From Neelides folsomi (Eukaryota; Arthropoda; Collembola; Neelipleona; Neelidae): a DNA stretch of 64,000 nt. The notes under the pieces are model-generated. The model was not told the origin of the DNA. It did no database searches and worked only from the letters and a program-made list of their open reading frames with translations. The position numbers were made by a program, and so were the translations under genes. Shown here in pieces: positions 37,901-48,785 of this stretch. The stretch is taken from NCBI GenBank assembly GCA_034687125.1, contig JAQGBZ010000064.1, forward strand, positions 124,001-188,000, read 5' to 3'. Within the stretch, counting starts at the first letter, position 1. Each line of letters starts with the position of its first letter.

Positions 37901-38286
37901 AGGACGTTCATTTTGGTGATTCTTCCCAACTGCCACATTAAATAAGCATCCATTTTGACAGGATGAGTGTATGGGCATATGAACATGTTGTGCTTACCTT
38001 TCATTTCGCTTTCGTTCCTCAGGAAAGAAACAGGGATGGAGATCTTTTTTCCAGCAGTTCCGCAAGGGCCGTATTGCAATGTCCATGGCTTATCAATGTA
38101 GACGGGGTGATCACTCGTAAGGGCGATGTCAGCTGATGAGGCCGTTTGATAACTCGCCGTCCCGACATCGGCCCCAGTACAATTCCCATTTGCCCAATTT
38201 GGCGGAAGAAGGATGGAGATTTGCCGAAAGTAAGTTTCTCCCTTCGTTGCCTTGTACAAATTGTCTGAAGTTCGTCTCAAGATTTC
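10919..38286 (-). CDS. CLCA-family protein (calcium-activated chloride channel regulator), 12 exons seen, 5' end missing
   Basis: Gene-order exons: 37998-38286, 17259-17397, 16616-16715, 15833-15954, 15108-15261, 14760-14993, 13874-14176, 13455-13670, 12810-13116, 12562-12714, 12145-12378 and 10919-12060. Phases agree at every junction, giving 1130 aa without the signal-peptide exon. In order (numbering from the first residue seen): N-terminal CLCA metallohydrolase-like domain ~1-220 (TSDNLYKATKGETYFRQISI, PWTLQYGPCG, LVREWAKYRYGVFDE, EFCNEKAHIRTTPTKQNF, RSIWEVMREHSDF); VWA domain ~250-440 starting RMIFLLDRTKTM; a beta-rich region; a fibronectin-III domain ~715-835 (PPGRVTDLRVE, LSWTAPGGDFDKGKAARYEI); one membrane helix ~880-904; and a 226-residue Ser/Gly/Asn-rich cytoplasmic tail. 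Family members are secreted or membrane-attached, usually self-cleaving metalloproteases that modulate chloride channels such as TMEM16A. Here the HEXXH motif is replaced by REWAK and the VWA metal motif is DRTKT, so protease activity is unlikely. The first visible intron is 20.6 kb. Confidence 0.93.
10922..10933 (-). other. C-terminal PDZ-ligand-like ISFV of the CLCA protein
   Basis: The last four codons before the stop encode Ile-Ser-Phe-Val, fitting the class I PDZ ligand pattern [ST]-x-hydrophobic at the extreme C-terminus. It follows a basic stretch (NKKRTRH). Function is inferred from the pattern only. Confidence 0.5.
11558..11569 (-). other. PPxY motif in the CLCA cytoplasmic tail
   Basis: Codons for PPAY lie 10 residues after the membrane helix. 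PPxY binds WW domains, including Nedd4-type ubiquitin ligases that control the surface level of channels. Its closeness to the membrane is typical of functional sites, but activity here is inference. Confidence 0.55.
15120..15134 (-). other. Altered VWA metal site (DRTKT) of the CLCA protein
   Basis: Residues ~260-264 read DRTKT where CLCA VWA domains normally carry DxSxS. Both serines are threonine, and Lys sits where small residues are usual (human CLCA1 has DKSGS). Metal binding may be weakened. Confidence 0.7.
17369..17383 (-). other. Degenerate zinc-protease motif REWAK (HEXXH position)
   Basis: The codons CGA GAA TGG GCC AAG encode REWAK within LVREWAKYRYGVFDE. Human CLCA1 has HEWAH at the same place. 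Both zinc-binding histidines are replaced while the catalytic Glu and the flanking YRYGVFDE block remain. Confidence 0.85.
18421..18438. repeat. (ATGT)n microsatellite
   Basis: Four to five ATGT units inside the large CLCA intron. Confidence 0.7.
18560..18574. repeat. (GT)n microsatellite
   Basis: Seven GT units inside the large CLCA intron, about 120 bp from the ATGT repeat. Confidence 0.7.
25883..25892. promoter_or_regulatory. Palindromic E-box GCCACGTGGC
   Basis: A 10-bp perfect palindrome with a CACGTG core, a binding site for bHLH factors of the Myc/USF type. A single site in a long intron, so its use as a regulatory element is speculative. Confidence 0.2.
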
Positions 38287-41200
38287 CTGCAACAGGAAAA
38301 AAAATTATTAGTTCATCTTCATAATGAAATAATTGACCTCATTAAATTTTAACTTATTTCAAGAGGGTTTAAAGGATCAAAAGGTAATTTCGTAAGTAGT
38401 AAAATTCTTTTCATAAAAAGAAGATCCTGTCATGTTTCCAATCTCTCTCAAGCAATGGTTTGAATTATTCCTCTTCGTCGAAGGAAATTAAGTGGGTCGG
38501 CATGGCGTGATGTGATGCGTTGTCGAGAATTAATAATAATAATAAATGAGAATGAGAGCCTTTGCGCTTTGCCTTTATGATCCTTAAGTAGTTTTCATTC
38601 AAAGATGAAGAGGAACGTGGGGCAGATAATAGGACGGTGATTTCCAATGAAGAGGGAGAAGTCAAAATATCCTTATTAATATTTAACTCATATTCTAGTG
38701 ACACGGTTAGTTTAAAGAAAGTAAAGGAATGGTTCTTCACGATCAAACTGATTCTTCTCTATGAATAAAGAATGTCATTGTGCCTAAAGTACATTATTGA
38801 CCCGAAAGGCAGAAGATGAGCCAAAGAATAATGAATTGATTCGACACGTATAATTTTACAATCCGCTTTCATAAGGTTTTAGCCGAGTCTCATTGAGAAA
38901 CTTGTGTCATCTTCAGTTCCCTCCATTCATCCATCATATCATCAAAGTCATCAATAATGCAAGGTAAATAATATATTCCTCCCAAAGTCAATTACACAGT
39001 TACACAGCTCACACATGTATAAATAATTTACTTAAATTCCTCGCCTCCATGTGGAGTGAATTAGAGAGTTTTGATAATAATGTTTTGACTTCCCCTTAGA
39101 TCGAGATTACAATGAGGTTCCACTTGGGAATTAAGAATCTTTGAGAACCTCAATTTGAGATCGTGAGGTTCCACAGATGCGAATGAGCGAGGGAGGATTG
39201 GGGAAAATGACCCATGCTGACAAGTTCAGTGTGGGGGAATCAAAAGCAACTGTTGAAGAATGGAGGAAGAAACAACAAGGAAATCAAGGTGGATTCAAAA
39301 TATTTCACTTTTTTGCATTCATTCACCTCTAGTTGAATCATCATTATCTTCCCTTATTTCCCTCTTCATTGAGGGGGAAAATGAGGCCAGCTGTATTTGG
39401 CGTTCAACCCAACGAGAAGGAATAGGAAAACAATGAATCCACATAGAGCCATTTCTCTTTGACAAAACAGAGGAGAAAGGGGATCTCTTTACCTCTTTTA
39501 TTCAAATTCAAATCCAATGAAATTACTTCAAATGAGCTCCCATACTTGGATGGAAAGCCTTCACCAAGATCAACAAATGGAATACCAGGAGAGTCCTAAA
39601 GACGACTTTTCATTTTGAAACTAGATTGACAATAATATAATGGAAGAAGCTTTCTCAAATTAAGCCCTACCTCATGTCATGTTTAAAAGTAAACAAACGG
39701 CGAATCGAGAAGATGACTCTTCAAAGAGCTAATTTTAAATATCAAATCTTTTTTCTCCTTAACCTTATAATAGACCAAAGAGACTCTAGGTTATGGGAGA
39801 AAAACACTTTGGAATCCTTCTAAGGTTATGAGAATTAGAATTAAAAATTAAATGTAATCCGATGAGTTGGTTCAAGTTGTGTGGAAAAAATATATATCTG
39901 TAAATATACCAAGTAGTGGTATATGGATCTTTTCGTGACACGAGTATTAGCTATTACACGGATTCCATTTCTCCATAATCGGTCCGTTTACAATACATAG
40001 AATGCCTCACCTGCTGGCAGACCAAATCGTCAAAAGAGGGTACAAAAGGAGTCCCTTTTGTCACTTTTCACGAGTCACTCTCAAAATCCGTCCTTTTCTC
40101 TCACCCCAATAATGTGCGATGCCTTGGAAAGGCGGAGAGCAATCAAACTTCAATTCCTCGCTCTTTTAAGTCACCATGTTCCTTCTATGTACGTGCCAAA
40201 TGAGACCGGAGTCGGATCAACCTCAGACTTTCCCATTCACCCACCTGGATTTTAAATGCTCATCTGCTCTCCGTCTCAAAGGTTTCAACTCCCCCTTTGG
40301 AAATTCCTTTCCAGTGGAGTCATTGGAACATTCTTCTCTCACACTTTGAAAAATAATAAATATTCATTTGACCAAGAGTGTGAGTTGTTTGGAGATTGGG
40401 ACTATTATACAATTTAAGGCTCACTGTTGGTCAATTGGCCAAATAGAGAATTTATCTGACAGGAGTCAGTGTGTCAAGTCCATTATTCATTTAAGCTATC
40501 GAGTTATCTCAATTTAGAGGGCGGGTGTAAACCGATGCGTTCGTACGTGCTCCATAATACTTAAATTTTGTAAACAAAAACGTATGTTTGAAAAATTGAT
40601 TCGATTGAAGTTAAGCAGCTTGACATAAGTAATTGTGTTGTGCATGAGGATGATTTGTTGCATTCGATACACATTCGGATCATATTGTCATTGACTATGT
40701 TGCTATGTATATGGTGAATAAAGCCCCTATACAATATTTATACAGCTAATCCTCCAACGGTGGAAAAAGGGCTGTAAGAATAGCTTGGGACAAGGGATCA
40801 TTAGCCTAATCTCCCATCTTCCTCTCTTTCACTAGTCAAAATCTCCATCTGGAGTCTGCGGGTTCAGAGTGATGGTGAGATGGTCGAGGATTAGGGAAAT
40901 CCTCGTCCATTTGTTATATTTAAGAAGGAGGAGATTGAAAAGCAGATATCAAATGGTTATATTTTCAAGCTTCCACCAGCGTCATCGTCAGGAAGGAAAT
41001 GGGCAGAGATGGTCAAGCGATATGGAAAAGACCAAGACCTTTTGTCACACCTACTGGCAACTCCAACTTCCATTTTCTTCCCTCACAGATTCATCTCTGA
41101 TAAGGTAAATGGTCAAAAGAGCCATTCCGCCCCACTCATGCAGTGCGAGAGAAACAACATCCACTCACGACCACTCCGGATGAAGATGAGAAGACCTGGG

Positions 41201-43607
41201 AAAACATCTTGAGGAGTTATGGAGTAAGTTTGTCAAGTCTACGGCTCTTTGTTTGTAATAGAGCACGAGAGTGGGAATCAAAAGGGAGGCTGTGAGTGAG
41301 CAGACAGTAAGTTAACCCTCCAACCTCCTTCGCCCACCTTCATTACATTTCCATTTGCATCTTCACTTAACTTCCTCACATGAGTCTGGATGGAGAAATT
41401 ATTCATTCATGAATACAGGTGGTGGAAATCCGCAATACAATGCATGCAGATGTGTATTGTATGTATTTTATGCATCTCCAATGGGCCGGAATGGGTAAAT
41501 AATGTTCTTGTTCAAATCTTCTTTTCATCGTAAGGAGAGATTCCAAATATCCTGAGCATCTTTTGAGTATGTGAGTAAAGGGGAGCCTCTTCGGCTTGAA
41601 AGATTTAACGCCATTTTCTGTCACTTTTCTCACCTCAAAATTATGAATATTTCATTTTCCTCACTTTAACTCCTTTCTTCTTCTCGTAGAAGGAACTATT
41701 ATTGAGGAGTGGAGCTTTCACACATAGTACCACATACCTCGTTTCCAAGCTGCATATTTTACTCATTCTGTGTATTCCCTGGGTTTATTAGAGGTAAAAC
41801 CTCCCTCTACGTCTCCCCTCCTTTGCCGTCGTCGTAAAGAAGTCAGAGATTATTAGAAAGACGATTATTACTTTCAGTGTCATAACTGCCTCTCTTCCCC
41901 TCTTCTCCCTCTCACAAAGGGACAATGTATGGGATGGTTAAGTGATTCCAATGGCCTCTTCCTTCACCTGCAATCACACTCTCTGGAGTCAACCGCCGAA
42001 GGATGTGGAGGTTCCAAATGAGAGGAAATGAAGCCCTTCATCTCCTAATTCACAGCCTTCTCTCAACACTTGTTGTCCGGGGCCTTAAGCCAACTCTGAA
42101 CAAATCTTTTGGATGAGGATGAAGATGGTGATGAAAATAAATTTCTGCTTCACTAACTGCTGCTAACGATGGAGGTTGCTTCGTTAATATAGCCGTTTTT
42201 ATACAAAGGTTCAATCAAGACCCAACGTAGTTATTACACTCCACTACCATTCTCAAATAAAGGGTATAATAACAAGAAATAACAATGAAAATCTTCCTTT
42301 TTTCACCAGGTTGAATAAGAACGACTTTGTAATACTTTTTATACATTTCTGATATGCATGTGTAGGTGAGTGTGTGCATGTTGGGTATCATATTGTATGC
42401 ATTTATGTATGTATACACATACACGACTACTGTTCTTCCTTTATTGACGTGATAATTACGGGAACGGGAGAACCCAAGCTTCGTAAATAAGTCATACTTA
42501 AGAACCCGGCAAGGAAATTTTAATGCTCATCCTTCCCTATTATTCTCCCGAATAATTTCTTTTCTCGTGTCTATGTGGAATAAAAATGGTTAAGCATACA
42601 CCAACTTTGAGACCAACGCTACCCTCATGAGAGGTCATAAATAAAAAAATCCTTCTCCTGTGTATTTAAAGGGCACTATTTAGTGAACAAATTTTCTACG
42701 CCAAGGTTCAACAATTGAATGTACTATTTTGAATGTATTTGTTAGATGACGTTTCCTTTGTTCCTTCAAGATCCTCCCGTTGTGGACTCAACTCCACGTG
42801 CGGAGGATATCAGTTTGGGTCGTAGGTAATAATCGGAGACATAATAGTTTCATTGCTTTTTCGAGATTCGAGCCCGGCTGTGAAAAATCCCTTCAATAAA
42901 ATAATAACAAATAAATAAAGTCCGACCAGATGGGAAGAGAAAAGAAATTTTTTTCTTCTGTGGTTGTGTCTATTTCAACACATGAGTTTGGATTTTCCTT
43001 AGGAGTCTAATCAACTCTTTATGACCCCTTTTCAATTTGTGTTTAAGGCGAGAGTTGTAAACTGGAGGGGCGGAAAAGTTTTATTTTAGAAATTAAGATA
43101 TTCTTTACAAAGGAAATCAAAAGGTGATTTGAGCAGATAAAAACCGAGATTTGTAAATAACTTGACCAAATTTGACCACATGATACGCCAAGACATTGAA
43201 TAATTCAGCGATTAAAGATAAAAATGCCCAAAGGGGCAGAACATTATTTTCCTTGGGGATCCCAGGGCTAATGAGACGTTTAAGACAAAGATTTAAAAGA
43301 TATTAAAAGATTTACTCCAAAACATCCAAATATTTTAATGGAAGATAAGGGATGGGAAAAAATTAAATTACTTAATGCAACAATGGGCCCTTGTAACCAT
43401 CTTTTTTGAATTGTAGGTTCTGGAGCTGCTTAAAAAATTCCTTTCGCGGAGGAGAAAAGGGTGGATAAGTGTCCGCATAAATAATACCTAATGGGCGAAT
43501 GTCATTTGGAAGAGGTTGGGTAAGCCGGGAGGAACTGAGTTTGGGAATTTTCTCTCACCAAGACCTCATCAGATCTCTCATAAAGAGACGTGGGGGGAGG
43601 GAACGAG

Positions 43608-43638
43608 CCCTCATCATCCTCCGATGATGATGATGAGG
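43608..43638. repeat. Short GAT/ATC palindromic simple repeat
   Basis: CTCATCATCC followed after three bases by GATGATGATGATGAGGA. The trinucleotide repeat is mirrored as its complement, giving a small hairpin. Confidence 0.5.
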
Positions 43639-46600
43639 ACGGAAGGAGACGCGGGCAGCCACGGCGGGAGGAATTGGGATCTCAGGAGGGATTCTCTTGA
43701 GAATCCTTCAAGGTTCCTTCCCTACCTCCCAACTGTTTCTCTTCCTCAAGGGCCATAAGGGATTGCCATAAGGAATGGACCCGAGTCCCCGGCGAGCTCA
43801 TACTAATTCTCCTCCTTGCCATAAATTTGTAAAGCGGGGCTTCCATTATTCCTCCATGTACCTTCATCTCCCTGGCTGAAGAGGAAACACGGCTGGGTTG
43901 TAGCCCTTCGCAGCATGGCTTTGACACCATTTGAAATGAGAGTGGGAGACGAGAGTCATGTCCAGGTCGGCCCATGGGGCTCATTTCAAGATGAAAAATA
44001 AAGGTTTCTTCCCAAAAAGTCCGAGAGTTCTTCATTTCTTAACCGAGAGAATGGAACTCCTATCAAGTGGGAATGGGACTGAGAAGAATGGGGAGAACAT
44101 AAGTCAGTTCATTTATAAAATCGTGGCTCAAAAGGCATTGAAGGGCTCGAATGGAGAAGGATGGCGGATCGGGTCGGCCCAGCATGAGATGCCCTATTGA
44201 CTCTTTTGTCACTTGTGGAAACTTAATGTACTTCTCTACTTCATTGAAGGTTGAGGAGTCACAATAGGGAACCAACCTCGTTTCTCATCTTCTCATTTCC
44301 AATATACCATTTGGAAGTTAACTGTTTTCCACTCGCGCGAGCTGCTGTTCTTTTTTCACCATTTTTCAACCCAAAAATTGAAAGAGGGAGGGAAACTGAG
44401 GTCAAAGCGGAGAAATCATTTGTAAGACTTGACTCGAATAATGAGGATAAAGGGACGAAATAGGAATAATCGACTCGTGTCCTCCAATCTCTCTTATTCA
44501 TGAACTTACATCTCAAAGCTGGTCATAAATGTGCCCAAGAGACCGCCAGCATTCAAAAGGGATAAATACAGAAGAAGCATTTTGTTATTTTCCACCAATT
44601 CCCACCTTTGCCACTTTATTATTCTGAAACTCTTAAGAGACTTAGACGGGCAAATGTCACCACTAAAGCTGTTGGACATATTTCTTTACTTTAACCTTCA
44701 ATCCCCTCAATTAAACAATGGTCGGACCAAGGAGTAACTTTGGCTCGAGTTGTTTAATTAGAGTGAAAAAATGCCAAGACATGATAGGGCGGTCGTAAAT
44801 GATAAGACGTGTAAAGGTAAACTTGTTCGCGAGCTTATAGTATGATACTCATATCATATACGAGGTATAAATACAATATGTGTAATGCATCACTTATCCA
44901 AAGTAAAGTAAAAGAAACGGGGTTTTGCGACTATTGCAAGAAGTACGAAAAGAGTTGAAGAAACAAGTCTTTATTTTCGATCCGTTCGAATTTGAATAAA
45001 TTGAACATTCTCAAGTTCCGTATAGGGGAATCATGTTTCCTCTCAAGTTCCTCTCCAACCGCCCGCATCTCCTCAACTCCTTTTATCCCATATTTTCAAG
45101 ATTTTAACAAAATGTTCCTACGGTTGTCCTACGAGGAAACCCGATGTGAGAGCAAAGATGAGACCCATTGGGGACGTGAAACTTCTCAACCCATGACACG
45201 TCTCCTTGTAAAATGTAGAATGACATGAGAAGTCGCTTATAACTCAACTTGCTCACTCTCCCACCCTTCTCCACCGACCCGTGGTCGACCCGGTGAAAAG
45301 AACAATGGGGCATCTTTGGCTCTCTAAGGGAAACATTATCTCACCCGATGGCAGAGATTGAGATATGGGCGACGTTGAAGCTGATGATATGAATTGACTC
45401 TCTCCCACAAGTAAAGGCAGGTAATCAAAATTAGCCACAAATGTCCCTGGAGACAATGGACGAAGGTGTGAAGGGGGGCTGCGTGGGTGTGATTACACAA
45501 TTTACAATCCTTTAGAAGAGGAAGGGTGTATGGGAAAACATTATTATTTACGAGACCCGCCGTGTGGAGCGAGTTGGGAAATAAAGTATTCAGATCTCAT
45601 CTCTCCTGTTCCACTGTTCACACCCATCCCCATCACTCCATCATCAATTTATGTTCTTTCTCAACGTCGCCTCAGCCGTCGAAAGGATTTGAACTCAGCC
45701 ATCGCTCAACGAGAGTTCACCAAATCGAGTCCATGGGTGCACACAATCCCATGAAGTTTTAAACTGATCTCCTCCCCTATCATTTGAATATTCCACACAT
45801 GAGTTCCTCATTCTTCCCTTCAATGAATGAAATGGATCTTTTGAATTTGCAGTTTTATTTTTGCGGTTTTTCGCTTCTTCCGTGGGTAGGATAATGTTCG
45901 CAACTTCTTTTCCCTCTTATTCACATTACAATATAATAAATGAGGTATTGTTACATGGTTTAAACCCTCATAAGAACTTTTCTAACCCCAGACTTTCTCA
46001 GCCAGTCTGAAGCATAATAAAATGAAAGGAAATGAAAAGGTACTTCAGTAAAGCTTTTATAGAAAGATTACGTTGGACCTCTGGTTTAACTTCGACTTTG
46101 AGAACGAAGATTTTTATTGCATCTCTCTCTTACCGCAGACCGAAACAGTTTTCCCACACTCCCCGTCCTCCTCAAGAGTGACACAAGGGCCGAGGAGTTT
46201 AATTCGTATGGTGGAGAACGTCTTTGTGCCATTATGTATATGTACGAGATAAGTAAGTACGTTTCTCATACATGTAACTATCTGATTTTGTTATGTATTG
46301 GTATACATGAGAGTGTATGAGGGCCGCCGCCGTCTCCCAATTGTCCCATTTGCTCCTCCACCTTCCCTTTAGGACTCACGCAGCGAGGGAATTACCATGT
46401 GCTTTAATGTGTAGGAGAACGTGTGTAAAATAGATCTCAACCACCAGCAAGTTTACAACCATTCCTATTGAGCCTACAAGAAGGTAAAAGTGGAATTGGG
46501 AAGATGATGAACCTTTTGTGAGAAAATTCCCGGCTTCTTTGCTCGAACAGGTGCAATAACACTTTCATTCTCTCCTTACATCATCCACACAAGGATTATG

Positions 46601-48736
46601 ATGGGACAGATTGGAAGAATTCCACTTTGGTTCTTGGTCTTTTCCAATTCCAAATAAAATTGGATTTAAGGAGCGTGAGGTGGAGCGTTTTCTTCCTTTC
46701 CCTGTCTCACGACGTTACACGGTTCTCCTTCATTTTGAAGCCTCAGTGAACCGTGGCGTATTTAACTTTTCCCTCTCTCGTCTCCAGGTTAATCCTCTCT
46801 TGATGTGAGTCATGTGTGGTGAAGGCTGATCCTCTCTGGAACTCTCCTGACCCCTGACCTCCTCCATATCTCTCCTCCCTGAAGATGAATTATGCAAGGT
46901 ATGGACGGAATCACCGCGAGACCACACGAAACGACGGGAGAAAATGAGCAACTTCTCCTTCATGGATAATGGTATTATATGGGGGTCCATTGTGATCCCT
47001 AATGGACGAAACTATAATTTGGTCGGGTAGGTGGGTGGACGGTTAAATTTCCATTCTCAATGCCTTCCTCGGTTAGAGTCAATATTTACTACGGAGCGTC
47101 TGGAGGGCTGCGGAGGATAAAAGCCCAAAGGAGGAAGAACATCATCACAATTCGCTCGGATTAAATTTCGTAGAATGTCCACTTTAACCTCGTGGCAACG
47201 ATTTGCAGTTCCACTGCCAAATTCTGTGACTAGACCAATTGCCCAGAGATAATAAATTTGCCCTCCAAGATTTATTCGATAGATTTTCCATCCAAACTAT
47301 CGGTACTTAAGTATTTGACCTCACACATGTTATGGTTTATGGAGAGTTAAAAATGAAAATTGCAATAAGGAAAATAATGTTGAATATTTCATTTTTATCA
47401 TAAATATTCTGTATAAACCACTTAGCAATTTGATCCAAAGCCAAATTTTCCCTTCAAATCCCAAATTTACGACTTATTTTACTAATCTCAATTTCCTCAA
47501 GTGACAAATACAACCGCATTTAGCACTCCGAATGTCAATTTCTTTGTCTTCCTGTTTACAAAAAGTCTTCAACTAAATCGCCTTCAAGTCTAAGCAGAAT
47601 GTCTCCCCTTGAAGAGAAATGCTCGCAAGTGTGAGGAAGCTGGTACGGAAATCGTCTTGGGTTCCTCCGGGTTCAGGTTGAAGAGGAATGTTTAAACCAG
47701 ACGGCTGTGGGAGCTTAACTCGCTTCCTTCTCCCAATTCCAAAGACATGGGTGAACCAGATGACGACGTTCGCTCACAACAATTGTTCATTCATCTTGGA
47801 GATCTAATATCCTCTACATTTCTCTTAATGGCTTTTTCTCATTTTTGAGCCCTCAACGCCCAACGAGGTGGATGGGAAAAAGCTCATGTCCCTGTGACTC
47901 AAACGGGCTTTGGCGTGTCTGGAGTCGTGGAGTCTGTGTAAGGACGTGAAGAGTCAATAGAAAGGAACCATTAGTCAACTTTCTTGTTTTAAAGACGAGT
48001 CCAAGAGGCGAGGTCGGCCAAAGGAGGAAATGGCGTTGGCGTGGCCTCCTGCTCAAACAGACGGTTCCTTAATTCCTCTACCGGGTCCGTTCCTTTCGGC
48101 CCTCTCTTCAATTACATTGCTCAGGAGATGCCAACCAAGGCATTCCATCTTCACCAAACCGTAGGGTGGAAATTGATAAAACAGGGCTAGGTGGTCGGGT
48201 GAGATGCAACAGGTGCGGTCTGGATGCAACAGGAGGATTTTCTTTGTGCATCATATGATTCATATTTATTTGAAGGTATTCCACTCCCTTTACGCTTCAA
48301 TGATATTACTTTTAGAGTCGTGGAGATGAAATTGTATATGGAAATGCTTCCTACGAAGTGACCACAGGTTGAGGGCCAACGTGAGGGCAAAAAGTGTTTG
48401 TAATGGAAGAGTCGCGTGACTGGATGTTGAGGTTCGTCTTACGATGACACGCCACCGATGGGAGATTTCTGAAGGGATTTTGGAGAAGGGAGGGAGATAA
48501 TTTGATATTCCTCCTTGTGGGAAGTCGGGTTGACTCCGGCTGAGAGTCAGAGCAGAGAGACAGAGAACAGGAGCTGAATGAGATGCACATCCAGCATATA
48601 CACCACGCTGGCCCCTCAAAAGACCTCCAAGAGAAGAAGGAAATTTATGCCGGCTAACCGATGACTGACTTGACATGCTGAGTCCTCCTCCCTCCTTTTC
48701 TTCTCATCTTCAATAATGTGATCCCTTCAGAAGTGG

Positions 48737-48785
48737 GTATATTATGGCCACATTATCTCTGCCACTTTTTCTTACCATAATATAC
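48737..48785. repeat. Small perfect inverted repeat
   Basis: GTATATTATGG (48737-48747) is exactly complementary to CCATAATATAC (48775-48785) with 27 nt between them. The stem is short and AT-rich, possibly chance. Confidence 0.4.

Larger units (their letters stand above)
17398..37997 (-). other. 20.6-kb intron of the CLCA gene, no gene inside
   Basis: Bounded by the donor gtaagc after GAAATGAAAG (exon at 37998) and the acceptor gaattccag before CTCGCC (exon ending 17397). The junction codon GCT keeps the CLCA frame. I found no recognisable protein, RNA gene or transposon on either strand. The sequence is visibly richer in G+C than the 1-10.9 kb region, full of GAGG/CCTCC and AATGAA/TCATT words, with few homopolymer runs. 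Open frames of up to 154 codons (27579-28043) occur but resemble nothing and overlap frames of similar quality on other strands. Small simple repeats lie at 18421-18438 (ATGT), 18560-18574 (GT) and 25487-25500 (TTA). Confidence 0.8.

Noticed and set aside
43682-44035. 117-codon minus-strand ORF
   Set aside because: Composition is like the surrounding DNA, no family resemblance, and it overlaps plus-strand frames of similar size.
48290-48676. 128-codon minus-strand ORF considered as a possible upstream CLCA exon
   Set aside because: Contains none of the N-terminal CLCA pattern expected before EILRRTSDNLY, and other frames overlap it.
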